Positions 1-8,362 of a stretch of 23,610 bases of DNA are shown in pieces. A program made the position numbers and the translations under genes. The stretch is taken from positions 1 to 23,610 of the forward strand of contig JAFVEX010000119.1 of the NCBI GenBank assembly GCA_017475785.1, given 5' to 3'. The notes below the pieces were generated by a model. The model was not told the origin of the DNA. It was given only the letters and a program-made list of their open reading frames with translations, and ran no database searches. The stretch comes from Eubacterium sp. GTDB lineage: Bacteria; Bacillota_A; Clostridia; Lachnospirales; Lachnospiraceae. Every line of letters begins with the position of its first letter. The stretch's first letter is position 1.

Positions 1-973
1 CTGACAGGTGTTTCTGAATGCGGATATCCTGGCCGAACAGGCGGATCAGCCTGTAAGCGCCGAGAATCCGGGAAAACGTGCGTTCTGAATAGATTTCCGC
101 GAATTTTTCCAGAGACAGATTCGTGGATATTATCGTCGATTTCTTTTTTAGTATACGCTCATTTACGCACAGAAACAATTGTGATGAGACAAATGAATTT
201 GTCAGTTCTGTGCCGAGATCGTCTATTATCAGCAGATCACAGGAAAAAATCCCGTCGGCCGGGTCTCCTGCGTCCGGGCTGCGGTCAAACGCGCTCTCGG
301 CGAGGCGGTCGAACAGATCGTGAGCCGTCAGATAGACCACAGTGTGGCCGCGGCTGATCAGCTCATGCGCGATGCAGTGCGACAGGAAACTTTTGCCGAC
401 GCCGGTATCTCCGTAGATGCAGAGATTCTCTGCCGCTGTCCCAAAGGACCGGACGAACTGAATCGCCGTCTCCTTCGCCTGCAGGGCGTTTTCGCGGGAG
501 GAGAGTCCGCTGTTGTCTATGATATCTTCAGAATAATAATCCAGGACAAACCGGTCGAAATTTTCCTCCTGCAGGAGCGCCCGGTCGTGAGAACCGGCAT
601 ACAGCCAGCTGACCTCTGCCTGCAGGAAGCACTCGCATTTCCTGCCATTGACATAGCCGGTATCCTGACAGACCGGGCAGGTATACTGCAGGTCAAGATA
701 ATCTGCCGGGTACCCATTTGCCTTCAGGAGCACTGCGCGCTCCTCCGCCCGCTCGTCAATCGCGGCCTGCAGGTCAAAATCGGCCTCGCCCTCATCAAGA
801 ACAGCCCGCGCTTTCCGGACAGAAAGCGAAGCAATTTCCCCTGCGATTTCCTCCAGACGGGGGATCCGGCTGTACGCCTCCCGGATCCGCGCTTCCTGCG
901 CGCGCCGGTTATTCAATTGGCGGTCATTGTAGATGCGCATCACCGCATCGTACTGTGCATTGGAAAGCGCCAT
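1..973 (-). CDS. dnaC: DnaC/DnaI-type primosomal helicase loader (AAA+ ATPase), 3' end cut by window
   Basis: Loads the replicative helicase onto DNA during initiation and restart, using ATP; cytoplasmic. The frame is open from an ATG at 973 to the window edge, about 324 codons, so only the last few residues can be missing. A coiled, charged N-terminal region (residues 1-95) is followed by a probable zinc site (CPVC at 99-102, CEC at 113-115). The AAA+ core has Walker A GDTGVGKS (188-195), Walker B LLIIDD (247-252), a sensor-1-like STNLS (283-287) and an arginine-finger-like SERTFSRILG (296-305). An AAAGGAA Shine-Dalgarno lies in the end of dnaD, whose stop codon is only four bases upstream, so the two are surely co-transcribed and probably translationally coupled. 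The family call is strong; dnaC versus dnaI naming is convention. Confidence 0.93.
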   Translation of the reverse strand, partial: MALSNAQYDAVMRIYNDRQLNNRRAQEARIREAYSRIPRLEEIAGEIASLSVRKARAVLDEGEADFDLQAAIDERAEERAVLLKANGYPADYLDLQYTCPVCQDTGYVNGRKCECFLQAEVSWLYAGSHDRALLQEENFDRFVLDYYSEDIIDNSGLSSRENALQAKETAIQFVRSFGTAAENLCIYGDTGVGKSFLSHCIAHELISRGHTVVYLTAHDLFDRLAESAFDRSPDAGDPADGIFSCDLLIIDDLGTELTNSFVSSQLFLCVNERILKKKSTIISTNLSLEKFAEIYSERTFSRILGAYRLIRLFGQDIRIQKHLS

Positions 974-977
974 AACG

Positions 978-2330
978 TCAGGTTCCTTTGTTCTGCTGGT
1001 CAAGAATCGCGCGTTCGAGCGCGTCAAAATCGTAGCTGCGCTGCGAGAAATTGTTAAACTGATTCGGATGTCTGGCGGTCCGCTCCGCGCGTCTGCCGGA
1101 AGCATCCGATGCCGCGCGCGTCCCGCCGACCTTTGCGGCAGACGTACTGTGCCGGCGGTCCAGTACCGCGATATCCGCCGTTTCGTGAACGCCTGCCTCG
1201 TGCCACGCGCTCAGAATTTTGTCTGCGTAATCAAAGCTCGCCCGTCCCGTCTGCGTGACGGTCCGCTCACAGGCTTCCCGGATAATATCCATGGAAAAGC
1301 CAAACGTCGTCCGCCAGCGCTTCATGAACTGAATTTCCTTCGAGACAGGATTTCTTCCGGTGATGCCAAAGGAACGGAGGATGGTATAATAATCCCGGCT
1401 CCACATCTTTGCCCGTTCTTTGGCTTCCGGGACAGTTTTGACGCCGTCATTGTACCACTCCAGACCGACCTTTTCAATATAGTGCATGCTTCGTTTTTCT
1501 TTTAGCACACAGTACTCGATCAGGTAATCAATCAGATCGGCGGAAAAATGCAGTTCATCGTACAGATAAAGCAGACGGTTCAGATCCGTTGTGCTTAAGG
1601 TGCGGCCGAGATATTCCTCGGCGACCATGATAATCTGCCGCACCTCATCCTGCTCCTTCAGCTGCTGCGTGCGGCTGTTTGGGAGGGACAGAGAACCCGG
1701 AAAAGTAACAGGCAGCTGCGCCTGGTCAGAACCTTGTCCGGGGGAGAAACTCACATGTCTTCCCGGGGCGGAAAAATCTGCCCTCTGCCTGCCTGTGTCA
1801 GGTACGACAGACGCTCCCAGAGCGGAAGAAACCGCTCCCTGCCAGCCCGCGCCAGATACGTCAGACGCTCCCGGGGCGGAAGAATCCGCTCCCTGCCAGC
1901 CCGCGCCAGATACGTCAGACGCTCCCGGGGCGGAAGAATCCGCTCCCTGTCTGCCTGCGCCAGGTACGTCAGACTCCTCCGGGCGCAACAATCCGCCGGT
2001 ATCCTCCGGACGCAACAATCCGCCGGCGTCCTCCGGGCGCACGAAGCGGATCCCCGCGATCTCATCCTCTGAGCGGTCCAGAGCCAAAAGCCCGCTTTTT
2101 TCCCAGAACAGAAGCGCACGAAGAATGTCCTTCTCCGTGCACGCAAAAACATCTGCCGCGGACGCGAGAGAAAAGCCCTGCTGGTTTTTCTGCATCAGAC
2201 GCAGCAGATAAATATATACCTTCACAAATTCTCCGTTGGCCGAAGGCATATGCCGGTCAATAAACAGGTCGGAGAGCATGGTGAAAGAATTGGTTTGACT
2301 GTCCTTGAGCGTGATGGAATCCCTGGCCAA
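978..2330 (-). CDS. dnaD: DnaD-family replication initiation protein with expanded repeat linker
   Basis: DnaD proteins act with DnaB/DnaI in Firmicutes to remodel DNA and recruit the helicase. The N-terminal winged-helix-like domain spans residues 1-96. Two DnaD C-terminal-type helical domains follow, at about 229-303 (ending in YIEKVGLEWYNDG) and 318-385. The extreme C-terminus (NQFNNFSQRSYDFDALERA) has the aromatic-acidic tail I associate with clostridial DnaD proteins. Residues 97-200 are low complexity: 9-residue repeats (RPEDxGGLL) and then four 18-residue repeats (VSGAGWQGADSSAPGASD-like), making this 450-residue protein longer than usual. The start is a TTG with a GGAG site eight bases upstream; no ATG lies in frame nearby. 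It sits between murC (61-base gap) and dnaC (4-base gap). Confidence 0.9.
   Translation of the reverse strand: MARDSITLKDSQTNSFTMLSDLFIDRHMPSANGEFVKVYIYLLRLMQKNQQGFSLASAADVFACTEKDILRALLFWEKSGLLALDRSEDEIAGIRFVRPEDAGGLLRPEDTGGLLRPEESDVPGAGRQGADSSAPGASDVSGAGWQGADSSAPGASDVSGAGWQGAVSSALGASVVPDTGRQRADFSAPGRHVSFSPGQGSDQAQLPVTFPGSLSLPNSRTQQLKEQDEVRQIIMVAEEYLGRTLSTTDLNRLLYLYDELHFSADLIDYLIEYCVLKEKRSMHYIEKVGLEWYNDGVKTVPEAKERAKMWSRDYYTILRSFGITGRNPVSKEIQFMKRWRTTFGFSMDIIREACERTVTQTGRASFDYADKILSAWHEAGVHETADIAVLDRRHSTSAAKVGGTRAASDASGRRAERTARHPNQFNNFSQRSYDFDALERAILDQQNKGT
1780..1995. repeat. 54-bp tandem repeat, four copies, inside dnaD
   Basis: Units begin at 1780, 1834, 1888 and 1942. The two middle units are nearly identical and the outer ones more diverged. 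54 bp equals 18 codons, so the array keeps the dnaD frame and encodes the Gly/Ala/Ser-rich linker between the N-terminal and the first C-terminal DnaD domain. The near-identity of the inner copies suggests recent slippage or unequal exchange. Confidence 0.9.
1975..2040. repeat. 27-bp tandem repeat, 2.4 copies, inside dnaD
   Basis: Units start at 1975, 2002 and 2029 (the last partial), each beginning tcctccgg. 27 bp equals nine codons, giving the RPEDxGGLL repeats at about residues 97-120 of DnaD. It directly adjoins, and slightly overlaps, the 54-bp array, so two independent in-frame expansions built this linker. Confidence 0.85.
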
Positions 2331-2345
2331 AATCGTATCTCCATG

Positions 2346-2360
2346 TGTGAGCAGCTCACA
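2346..2360. promoter_or_regulatory. 15-bp perfect palindrome upstream of dnaD
   Basis: TGTGAGC-A-GCTCACA, with 7-base arms and a one-base centre, lies 16-30 bases upstream of the dnaD TTG start, in the short murC-dnaD gap. It has the shape of a dimeric repressor operator or a tight mRNA hairpin close to the ribosome site. No convincing promoter pair was found next to it, so the function is open. Confidence 0.4.
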
Positions 2361-2391
2361 ATATCCGGAAAAAGGTCAACAGCTTCCTATA

Positions 2392-3780
2392 TTATTCCAC
2401 GCGCTCCTGCAGCAATGCCTCGCCGATGTGATAGACATCACCGGCGCCGACGGTGAGAATCAGGTCGCCGCTGGCGCAGTGTTCCTTCAGAAACGCTTCG
2501 ATTTCATCAAAAGAAGGGAAGTACCAGGCATCCGTTCCGCGCGCCAGCACAGCCTGACGCAGTGTGTCGGAGGAAATGCCCAGATTGTCCGTCTCTCTTG
2601 CCGCGTAGATGTCCGCCAGCACGACGTGATCTGCCAGGGTCAGCGCGTCAGCGAATTCGTCCATCAGTGCCTTCGTGCGCGTATAGGTGTGCGGCTGGAA
2701 GACGCACCACACCTCTCTGTGCGAACCGGCACCGGCGGTCTCAAGCGTCGCCCGGATTTCAGTCGGGTGATGCGCGTAGTCGTCTATGATATCAACGCCG
2801 TTTACCGTTCCCTTGAACTGGAAGCGGCGGTCTGTTCCGCAGAAAGACGCCAGTCCCTCTGCCGCAGTCCCGGCAGGAATGTCCAGAGTCCAGGCCATGG
2901 CAATGGCGGCAAGCGCGTTTGACACGTTGTGCATTCCCGGCACCTGCAGCGCAAACCGGCCGATCACATCGTCCCGGAAGACGCAGTCAAAGGACGCGCG
3001 GCCCATGTCGTCGAACACAATATCCGCGGCGCGAAAATCCGCGTCCTGCTCCAGCGCGTACGTCAGCACCTGACAGGCAAGCCCGTCGGTTACCTGCTCA
3101 TACGCAGGCGTGTCCGCGTTGATGATCACCGTGCCCCCGGCCGGCACCAGCGCGGCGAACCGGCGGAACGAATTGCGGATATCATCCAGATCCTTAAAGA
3201 AATCCAGATGATCGGCGTCAATATTCAGAATGATGGCAATGGAAGGAGCAAGGGAAAGAAAACTGTTCGTGTACTCGCACGCTTCCGTCACAAACACATC
3301 CGACTGTCCGACGCGGATGTTCCCCCCGATCGACGGGAGAATTCCTCCTACAGAGATCGTCGGATCCGCGTCTGCCGCGAGCAGAATATGCGAAGCCATG
3401 GAGGTCGTCGTTGTCTTCCCGTGTGTGCCGGCGACAGCGATGGAGGTCTGGTAATTGCGCATCATCTGCCCCAGAAGATCCGCGCGGTTCAGCATCGGGA
3501 TCCCCGCCGCCTGTGCCGCCGCAAATTCCGGATTGTCCGGGTGGATGGCGGCAGTGTACACGATGAGGTCAATTCCTTCCTTAATATTATCAGCGGACTG
3601 CGGAAAAGAGATATCGGCGCCTCGCGCCGCCAGATGGTCAGTCAGTTCTGAAGGCTTCATATCCGAGCCGGAAATCTGAAAGCCCCGGTCGAGCAGGACA
3701 TCCGCCAGACCGCTCATGCTGATTCCGCCGATCCCGATAAAGTGAATGTGCATGGGTTTGTTGAAATCTATTTCATACAT
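2392..3780 (-). CDS. murC: UDP-N-acetylmuramate--L-alanine ligase (MurC)
   Basis: Adds L-alanine to UDP-MurNAc with ATP, the first amino-acid step of cytoplasmic peptidoglycan precursor synthesis. The 462-residue length is normal for MurC. Visible motifs, in order: the N-terminal Rossmann loop GIGGISMSG (16-24), the P-loop GTHGKTTTT (118-126), EACEYTNSF (166-174), the central-domain HNVSNALAA (284-292), DDYAHHPTE (333-341) of the Mur ligase family, and FQPHTYTRT (361-369). The ATG at 3780 has a GGAG site five to nine bases upstream. It is the first gene of the minus-strand murC-dnaD-dnaC run and is divergent from glgC. No damage is visible. Confidence 0.98.
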   Translation of the reverse strand: MYEIDFNKPMHIHFIGIGGISMSGLADVLLDRGFQISGSDMKPSELTDHLAARGADISFPQSADNIKEGIDLIVYTAAIHPDNPEFAAAQAAGIPMLNRADLLGQMMRNYQTSIAVAGTHGKTTTTSMASHILLAADADPTISVGGILPSIGGNIRVGQSDVFVTEACEYTNSFLSLAPSIAIILNIDADHLDFFKDLDDIRNSFRRFAALVPAGGTVIINADTPAYEQVTDGLACQVLTYALEQDADFRAADIVFDDMGRASFDCVFRDDVIGRFALQVPGMHNVSNALAAIAMAWTLDIPAGTAAEGLASFCGTDRRFQFKGTVNGVDIIDDYAHHPTEIRATLETAGAGSHREVWCVFQPHTYTRTKALMDEFADALTLADHVVLADIYAARETDNLGISSDTLRQAVLARGTDAWYFPSFDEIEAFLKEHCASGDLILTVGAGDVYHIGEALLQERVE

Positions 3781-3857
3781 GGTTTTTCTCCGTGAATATC
3801 ACCTACAGTGAAATGTGCTTTCCTGATGCGTATCATTATACCCGTCCCGCCGTAAAA

Positions 3858-3885
3858 AGTCTAACCAGAATCGTGCGTTCGTCAA
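3858..3885 (-). promoter_or_regulatory. candidate sigma-A promoter for murC-dnaD-dnaC
   Basis: Read on the minus strand, TTGACG (3885-3880) is separated by 16 bases from TAGACT (3863-3858), about 80 bases upstream of the murC start. The -35 is good (5/6) and the -10 moderate (4/6). It sits correctly in the divergent murC/glgC gap. Confidence 0.4.
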
Positions 3886-3932
3886 TCGGCATAAAAAATG
3901 GATGGAATAAGTTATCGAAATTATTAAAATTG

Positions 3933-3961
3933 TTCACATTGACCGAGAACTATGATATAAT
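3933..3961 (+). promoter_or_regulatory. strong sigma-A promoter for glgC-glgD-spoVG
   Basis: TTCACA (3933-3938), a 17-base spacer, and a perfect TATAAT (3956-3961) preceded by an extended -10 TG (3953-3954). The predicted transcript starts near 3968. This leaves room for the AGAGGTG ribosome site and supports the ATG at 3996 over the one at 3978. Confidence 0.8.
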
Positions 3962-3995
3962 CTTTGTACTAAAATGAATGCAAGAGGTGATTGTC

Positions 3996-5273
3996 ATGAT
4001 CAAGAAAGAGATGATCGCGATGCTCCTTGCAGGCGGACAGGGAAGCAGGCTGGGCGTCCTGACGGACACCGTGGCCAAGCCGGCTGTCGAGTTTGGAGGG
4101 AAGTATCGCATTATCGATTTTCCGCTCAGCAACTGTATTAACTCAGGTGTTGATACAGTTGGTGTATTGACCCAATACCAACCACTTCGGCTGAACTCCC
4201 ATATCGGTATCGGTATTCCGTGGGATCTGGACCGCAATGTGGGTGGCGTCACAATCCTGCCGCCTTACGAGAAGAGCGATTCCAGTGAATGGTATTCCGG
4301 CACGGCAAACGCGATCTTCCAGAACATTGCCTATATGGAGAGTTACAATCCGGACTATGTGCTGGTTCTCTCGGGCGACCACATCTATAAAATGGATTAT
4401 GAAGTGATGCTGGACTATCACAAGGTAAACCACGCGGATGTCACCATCGCGTGTATGCCGGTTCCCATGGAAGAGGCCAGCCGCTTCGGCATCATGATCG
4501 CGGACGAGACAGGGCGCATCACGGAGTTTGAGGAAAAACCAGAGCATCCCAGAAGCAATCTCGCCTCGATGGGGATTTACATCTTCAGCTGGAAAGCCAT
4601 GAAGGAAGGCCTGATGAAGCTGAAAGACCAGCCCGGGCTTGATTTTGGAAAGCACATCCTTCCCTACTGCCGGGACAACGGCAAGCGGCTGTTCGCCTAC
4701 GAGTTCAACGGATACTGGAAAGATGTCGGGACGCTCACTTCCTACTGGGAAGCGAACATGGAGCTGATTGATATCATACCGGAATTCAATCTGTACGAAG
4801 AATTCTGGAAGATCTATACAAAGGCGGATATTATACGGCCGGAATACATCTCGAAGGACGCGGTGGTAGACAGGTGCTCGATCGGCGAGGGCTGTGAGAT
4901 TTTCGGAGAGGTGTACAACTCCGTGATCGGTCCGGACGTGACGATCAAGAAGGGCGCGGTGATCCGGGATTCCATCATTATGCGGCACAGCGTAATCGGC
5001 GAGAACGCCCGGATCAACAAGACGATCGTCGCCGAGGGCGCGGTCATCGGCGACCGCGTGGAGACCGGCGTCGGCGAAGAAGTTCCGAATGTGTACAACG
5101 AGAGTATTTACACCGGCGGGATCGTCACGATCGGCGAATACTCCATCATACCTGGTGACGTAAAGATCGGAAAGAACACGGTGATTTCCGGTGAGACAAA
5201 AATAGAAGATTATAAGGACGGCAAGCTGCCTGGCGGCAGCGCGCTGCTGGAAAAGGACGGTGATCCGTTATGA
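3996..5273 (+). CDS. glgC: glucose-1-phosphate adenylyltransferase, catalytic subunit (GlgC)
   Basis: Makes ADP-glucose from glucose-1-phosphate and ATP, the committed step of bacterial glycogen synthesis. The 425-residue protein shows the nucleotidyltransferase signature GGQGSRLG (13-20), the substrate region [19 protein letters not shown] (28-46), GTANA (102-106) and the metal-binding [10 protein letters not shown] (126-135). The C-terminal half carries Ile/Val/Gly hexapeptide turns of a left-handed beta-helix, which in this family mediates oligomer and allosteric contacts. The start is set at 3996 because GAGGTG sits six bases ahead and the upstream ATG at 3978 would fall almost on the transcription start. 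It overlaps glgD by four bases (ATGA), implying coupled translation of the two subunits. Confidence 0.97.
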   Translation: MIKKEMIAMLLAGGQGSRLGVLTDTVAKPAVEFGGKYRIIDFPLSNCINSGVDTVGVLTQYQPLRLNSHIGIGIPWDLDRNVGGVTILPPYEKSDSSEWYSGTANAIFQNIAYMESYNPDYVLVLSGDHIYKMDYEVMLDYHKVNHADVTIACMPVPMEEASRFGIMIADETGRITEFEEKPEHPRSNLASMGIYIFSWKAMKEGLMKLKDQPGLDFGKHILPYCRDNGKRLFAYEFNGYWKDVGTLTSYWEANMELIDIIPEFNLYEEFWKIYTKADIIRPEYISKDAVVDRCSIGEGCEIFGEVYNSVIGPDVTIKKGAVIRDSIIMRHSVIGENARINKTIVAEGAVIGDRVETGVGEEVPNVYNESIYTGGIVTIGEYSIIPGDVKIGKNTVISGETKIEDYKDGKLPGGSALLEKDGDPL

Positions 5274-6385
5274 GGGCGCTGGGAATTATTCTGGCAGGCG
5301 GTACCAGTACAAGAATGCGGGAACTGGCCGACAAGCGGGCGATCGCGGCAATGCCGGTGGCAGGAAGCTACCGGAGCATCGATTTTGCGCTCAGCAACAT
5401 GAGCAACTCCCATGTACAGAAGGTTGCGGTGCTGATGCAGTACAACGCCCGGTCGCTGCACGAACATCTCATGTCTTCCAAGTGGTGGGATTTCGGCAGA
5501 AAGCAGGGAGGCCTGTACGTGTTTACCCCGGTTGTGACGGCCAGCAACAGCTGGTGGTACAGGGGGACCGCGGACTCGATCTACCAGAACATCAGCTGGC
5601 TCAGGGAGAGCCACGAACCGTATGTAATCATAGCTTCCGGCGACGGAATCTACAAGCTGGATTACAATGAAGTACTGAAGTATCACATTGCGAAGCGGTC
5701 TGACATCACGGTTGTCTGCACGGAGTGCAAGGACGACGACCCGAGCAGATTCGGCGTGATCAAGATGAATGAAGACTACCGCATTGAGGAGTTTGAGGAG
5801 AAGCCGATGGTCTCCACCTCAAACCTGATCTCAACCGGGATCTATGTGATACGGAGACGCCTGTTGATTGAACTGCTGGAGAAATGTGCGCAGGAAGACC
5901 GGTATGATCTGGTCAAGGACATTTTTATCCGGTACAAGAACCTGAAACGTATTTACGGGTACAAGATTGACACCTATTGGAGTAACATCGCGACCGTAGA
6001 ATCCTATTACAGGACAAACATGGACTTCCTGAAACCGGAGGTGCGGGATTCCTTCTTTAATCAGTACCCGGGCATCTATTCAAAAAGTTACGATCTGCCG
6101 CCGGCAAAATTCAACCCCGGCAATCATGTGAAAAACAGCTTAATTTCCAGCGGGTGTATCGTAAACGGAACCGTAGAAGATTCAGTTCTGTTCCATGATG
6201 TTTATGTTGGAAACAATTGTGTGATCAAGAACTCAATTGTTTTAAATAATGTATATCTTGGCGACAATACCCACATTGAGAATTGTATCGTGGAGAGCCG
6301 CGACACAATTCGTGCTAATTCGTACTACTGCGGTGAGGATGAAATCAAGATAGTCATCGAAAAAAATGAAAGGTATGCAATTTAG
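5270..6385 (+). CDS. glgD: GlgD, regulatory/non-catalytic subunit of ADP-glucose pyrophosphorylase
   Basis: A GlgC paralogue of 371 residues that in Firmicutes forms a mixed complex with GlgC and raises its activity. It keeps the fold markers [14 protein letters not shown] (10-23), [11 protein letters not shown] (33-43), [10 protein letters not shown] and FEEKP, and a C-terminal beta-helix with repeats such as [19 protein letters not shown]. The deviations fit a degenerate catalytic site: KRAIAAMPV replaces the [12 protein letters not shown] stretch, and the His of SGDH is Gly (SGDG). The ATG overlaps the glgC stop, and spoVG follows after 46 bases. Confidence 0.95.
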   Translation: MRALGIILAGGTSTRMRELADKRAIAAMPVAGSYRSIDFALSNMSNSHVQKVAVLMQYNARSLHEHLMSSKWWDFGRKQGGLYVFTPVVTASNSWWYRGTADSIYQNISWLRESHEPYVIIASGDGIYKLDYNEVLKYHIAKRSDITVVCTECKDDDPSRFGVIKMNEDYRIEEFEEKPMVSTSNLISTGIYVIRRRLLIELLEKCAQEDRYDLVKDIFIRYKNLKRIYGYKIDTYWSNIATVESYYRTNMDFLKPEVRDSFFNQYPGIYSKSYDLPPAKFNPGNHVKNSLISSGCIVNGTVEDSVLFHDVYVGNNCVIKNSIVLNNVYLGDNTHIENCIVESRDTIRANSYYCGEDEIKIVIEKNERYAI

Positions 6386-6431
6386 CCGTAGCGGAGAATA
6401 GCAGACCTCTGTCAGAAGAGGAGGGGAAATT

Positions 6432-6713
6432 ATGCAGATTACAGATGTCAGGATTCGTCGCGTGACGAAAGAAGAGGGCAAGATGAAGGCCTTCGTATCA
6501 ATCACCATTGATGAAGAATTTGTTGTTCATGACATCAAGGTGATTGAGGGAGAAAAAGGTTTATTCATCGCAATGCCCAGCAGAAAGACAGCGGATGGAG
6601 AGTACCGGGATATAGCCCATCCAATTAATTCTGAGACGAGAGCCAGGATACAGGAAATTATCCTGGAGAAATACATAGAGACGGAGAACGAGACCGACAT
6701 AGATGATGCTTAA
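6432..6713 (+). CDS. spoVG: SpoVG, sporulation-associated nucleic-acid-binding regulator
   Basis: SpoVG proteins are small DNA/RNA-binding regulators linked to septation, capsule and virulence control in Firmicutes. The 93 residues match the family closely: N-terminal [32 protein letters not shown], the conserved LFIAMPSRK (about 49-57), the YRDIAHPIN stretch and the helical tail. A very strong AGAGGAGGGG site precedes the ATG. It is third in the glgC-glgD-spoVG transcript, 46 bases after glgD with no separate promoter visible, and is followed by a strong terminator. The short arm CCTCT (about 6401-6405) can pair with part of the ribosome site, but weakly. Confidence 0.97.
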   Translation: MQITDVRIRRVTKEEGKMKAFVSITIDEEFVVHDIKVIEGEKGLFIAMPSRKTADGEYRDIAHPINSETRARIQEIILEKYIETENETDIDDA

Positions 6714-6762
6714 CTTCCCAGTATTTCGTATCAGTTAGATCAGAATCACTGAAAAGTTTAAA

Positions 6763-6802
6763 AACCACACAACCCCGCTAAGGGGTATTGTGTGGTTTTT
6801 TT
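6763..6802 (+). terminator. intrinsic terminator after spoVG
   Basis: The left arm AACCACACAA-CCCC (6763-6776) pairs with GGGG and TTGTGTGGTT (6782-6797), with a two-base bulge and a short loop, and runs straight into a T tract ending near 6802. The A-run before the stem makes it plausible on both strands, so it could also stop leftward transcripts from the ion channel gene. Confidence 0.92.
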
Positions 6803-6915
6803 AGGCAAGAATATTTACATAACGGAATGTGGAGTGATAAAAAGTGTGATGGGCAGACGACAGTGAAAATGATCAGATGAGCCCGATAGACCGGCTCGAA
6901 TTAATCAGTGTTTCC

Positions 6916-8142
6916 TTAATCCTGCTCATATTTCATGAGGTCGCGCGGCCGCAGCTTCGTGTACAGAATGACCTCGTCCCCCTCCTGAAGAACCAGGTCT
7001 CCTGTCGGGATGAGGGAAGCTCCCGCGCGGTTGACCATGATGATCACGGTCCGGCGGGAAATATCCAGATCCCGGATGGCCGTTCCGTTCCAGTCGTGGT
7101 TTTTCTGCAGACGGACCTCCCGGAGATCGACCGGGTGGTCGTCCGGTAGCGGTTCCGCGCCGATGACGAGCCGGTCCTTTGCCTGCAGAATGACGTCTCC
7201 GCGCGGTATGATCGCCTCTTTGCCGCGCTGGATCAGCGCGATGATGGAACCTGCCGGCAGGCCGATTTCCTGAACGGTCTTTCCGCACCAGCTGTCATTT
7301 GGAACGAGCTCGATATTGATAAACCGGATCGATTCTTCCACCGCGTATTCGCTGATTTTTTTCAGGCGCTGATACTGCTCGACAAAGCCGGCGGAAATAA
7401 TACCGGTCGGGATGGCGACCATGCCGACGCCGAGGAAGGTAATCGCAATTCCAACCGCCTTTCCCAGTTGTGTCACGGGATAGATGTCGCCGTATCCCAC
7501 AGTGAGCAGCGTCGAGGCAGCCCACCAGATGCCGGAAAAGGCGTTTTTGAAGACATCCGGCTGTGCCTCATGTTCAATGCTGTACATAAAGAGGCTTGAT
7601 GCCACCATCAATACCAGAATGATAAACACGGAGGACATCAGCTGCTGCCGCTTGCGCATGATGACCTCGGTGATGACATTGAGAGAGTCGTAGTACGCGT
7701 TAATCCGGAACAGACGCAGAATCCGCGCGACGCGGAACATGCGGAATGCCGCGGCGCCTGTCGGGAAGAAGACCGGAAGATAGTAAGGAAGAAACGAGAG
7801 CAGGTCGATGATGCCCGCGGCGGAGAAAATATACCGCAGGACAGCCTGCCGCTCGGCGCGGTCTTTATACAGATATTTCGCGGTGCAGACGCGAAGAACA
7901 TAGTCAACCGCAAACAAAAACACGGTAACCGCCTCGATCATGCGCAGCTCGCCGGCATATTTTGCCTCGAAGCTGTCAAATGTAATCAGGACGCTGGCTG
8001 CGAGGTTGATAAGCAGCGCGGCCGTGCTGACGATGTCATACGCCTGATTCAGCGGCTCATCGATGACGCCGACACTGACCATGTTAAAAATCTGTTCGCG
8101 CGCCGTGCGGTTTTTGTGTTTTGGATGTGCGTTCGGACTCAT
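6916..8142 (-). CDS. voltage-gated-type K+ channel with two C-terminal TrkA-C domains
   Basis: A predicted inner-membrane potassium channel. Six membrane segments can be read: S1 about 36-56, S2 68-88, S3 104-122, an S4-like helix with Arg at 134, 137, 140, 143 and 146, S5 168-188, a pore helix with the K+ selectivity filter TVGYGD (214-219), and S6 226-250. The cytoplasmic part holds two similar TrkA-C/RCK-C-type units (about 272-331 and 338-397), each with an 'IP(R/T)GD(V/L)xLQ' turn. No Rossmann-type RCK-N domain lies between, so nucleotide gating of the usual kind is not expected. The ATG is preceded by CGGAGCAAGG. Monocistronic, divergent from the rRNA methyltransferase. Confidence 0.93.
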   Translation of the reverse strand: MSPNAHPKHKNRTAREQIFNMVSVGVIDEPLNQAYDIVSTAALLINLAASVLITFDSFEAKYAGELRMIEAVTVFLFAVDYVLRVCTAKYLYKDRAERQAVLRYIFSAAGIIDLLSFLPYYLPVFFPTGAAAFRMFRVARILRLFRINAYYDSLNVITEVIMRKRQQLMSSVFIILVLMVASSLFMYSIEHEAQPDVFKNAFSGIWWAASTLLTVGYGDIYPVTQLGKAVGIAITFLGVGMVAIPTGIISAGFVEQYQRLKKISEYAVEESIRFINIELVPNDSWCGKTVQEIGLPAGSIIALIQRGKEAIIPRGDVILQAKDRLVIGAEPLPDDHPVDLREVRLQKNHDWNGTAIRDLDISRRTVIIMVNRAGASLIPTGDLVLQEGDEVILYTKLRPRDLMKYEQD

Positions 8143-8168
8143 AATGCCTTGCTCCGCGTGCAGTAATC

Positions 8169-8198
8169 GTGCTATGCTACTTTAATATAGAATAGCAC
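8169..8198. promoter_or_regulatory. 30-bp interrupted inverted repeat between K+ channel and rRNA methyltransferase genes
   Basis: GTGCTAT (8169-8175) and ATAGCAC (8192-8198) are perfect arms, with an inner CTA/TAG pair after one mismatch. The A/T-rich centre contains -10-like sequence in both directions. It lies 27 bases upstream of the channel's ATG, where an operator or promoter for the divergent pair would be expected. No clean promoter could be fixed. Confidence 0.35.
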
Positions 8199-8272
8199 GT
8201 TTGTCAGAAAGGAGCAATTGCCGCGCGTGTTCCGGCAGGGATGCGCACGGATTTGCACAGGAAATTTGCTGC

Positions 8273-8334
8273 TTGACGCGGCACAAATCCGGCGCGGGAA
8301 ACGTCCAAAACGTAAGCGTTTTGTCCGTTTCTTA
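8273..8334 (+). repeat. dispersed palindromic element, copy 1
   Basis: The flank TTGACGCGGCACA (8273-8285) is followed after about ten bases by a long palindrome (8296-8334) whose arms read GGAAACG-nn-CAAAACG and CGTTTTG-nn-CGTTTC around a TAAG centre. A second copy in opposite orientation lies at 18234-18291 with the same flank. It sits about 30 bases before the rRNA methyltransferase start, so it may form an mRNA hairpin there. Confidence 0.75.
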
Positions 8335-8362
8335 TTATGAAAGAGAACAGCGAGGAACTGCG

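Noticed and set aside
1780..1995. Possible CRISPR array
   Set aside because: The units are directly contiguous with no unique spacers, keep a reading frame inside dnaD, and no cas genes are present. The same reasoning excludes the 16-bp and 39-bp arrays.
1591..2211. Long plus-strand ORFs with Pro/Ala/Arg repeats opposite dnaD
   Set aside because: Antisense shadows of the 54-bp and 27-bp arrays: repeats with periods divisible by three keep several frames open. DnaD domains on the minus strand decide the coding strand.
3978..3995. Upstream ATG start for glgC
   Set aside because: It lies about ten bases from the predicted transcription start without a ribosome site, whereas the ATG at 3996 has GAGGTG at proper spacing and begins at the usual GlgC N-terminus.
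6880..6905. Terminator-like stem GAGCC...GGCTC after the K+ channel stop
   Set aside because: No T-run follows on the channel's strand; the strong bidirectional-looking stem at 6763-6802 is a better stop for leftward transcripts.
8218..8340. A 40-codon Arg/Lys-rich ORF from a TTG ahead of the rRNA methyltransferase
   Set aside because: AAAGGAG is only three bases from the TTG, and the basic stretch is produced by the palindromic repeat itself; copy 2 yields a similar basic string on the other strand. Better explained as non-coding.
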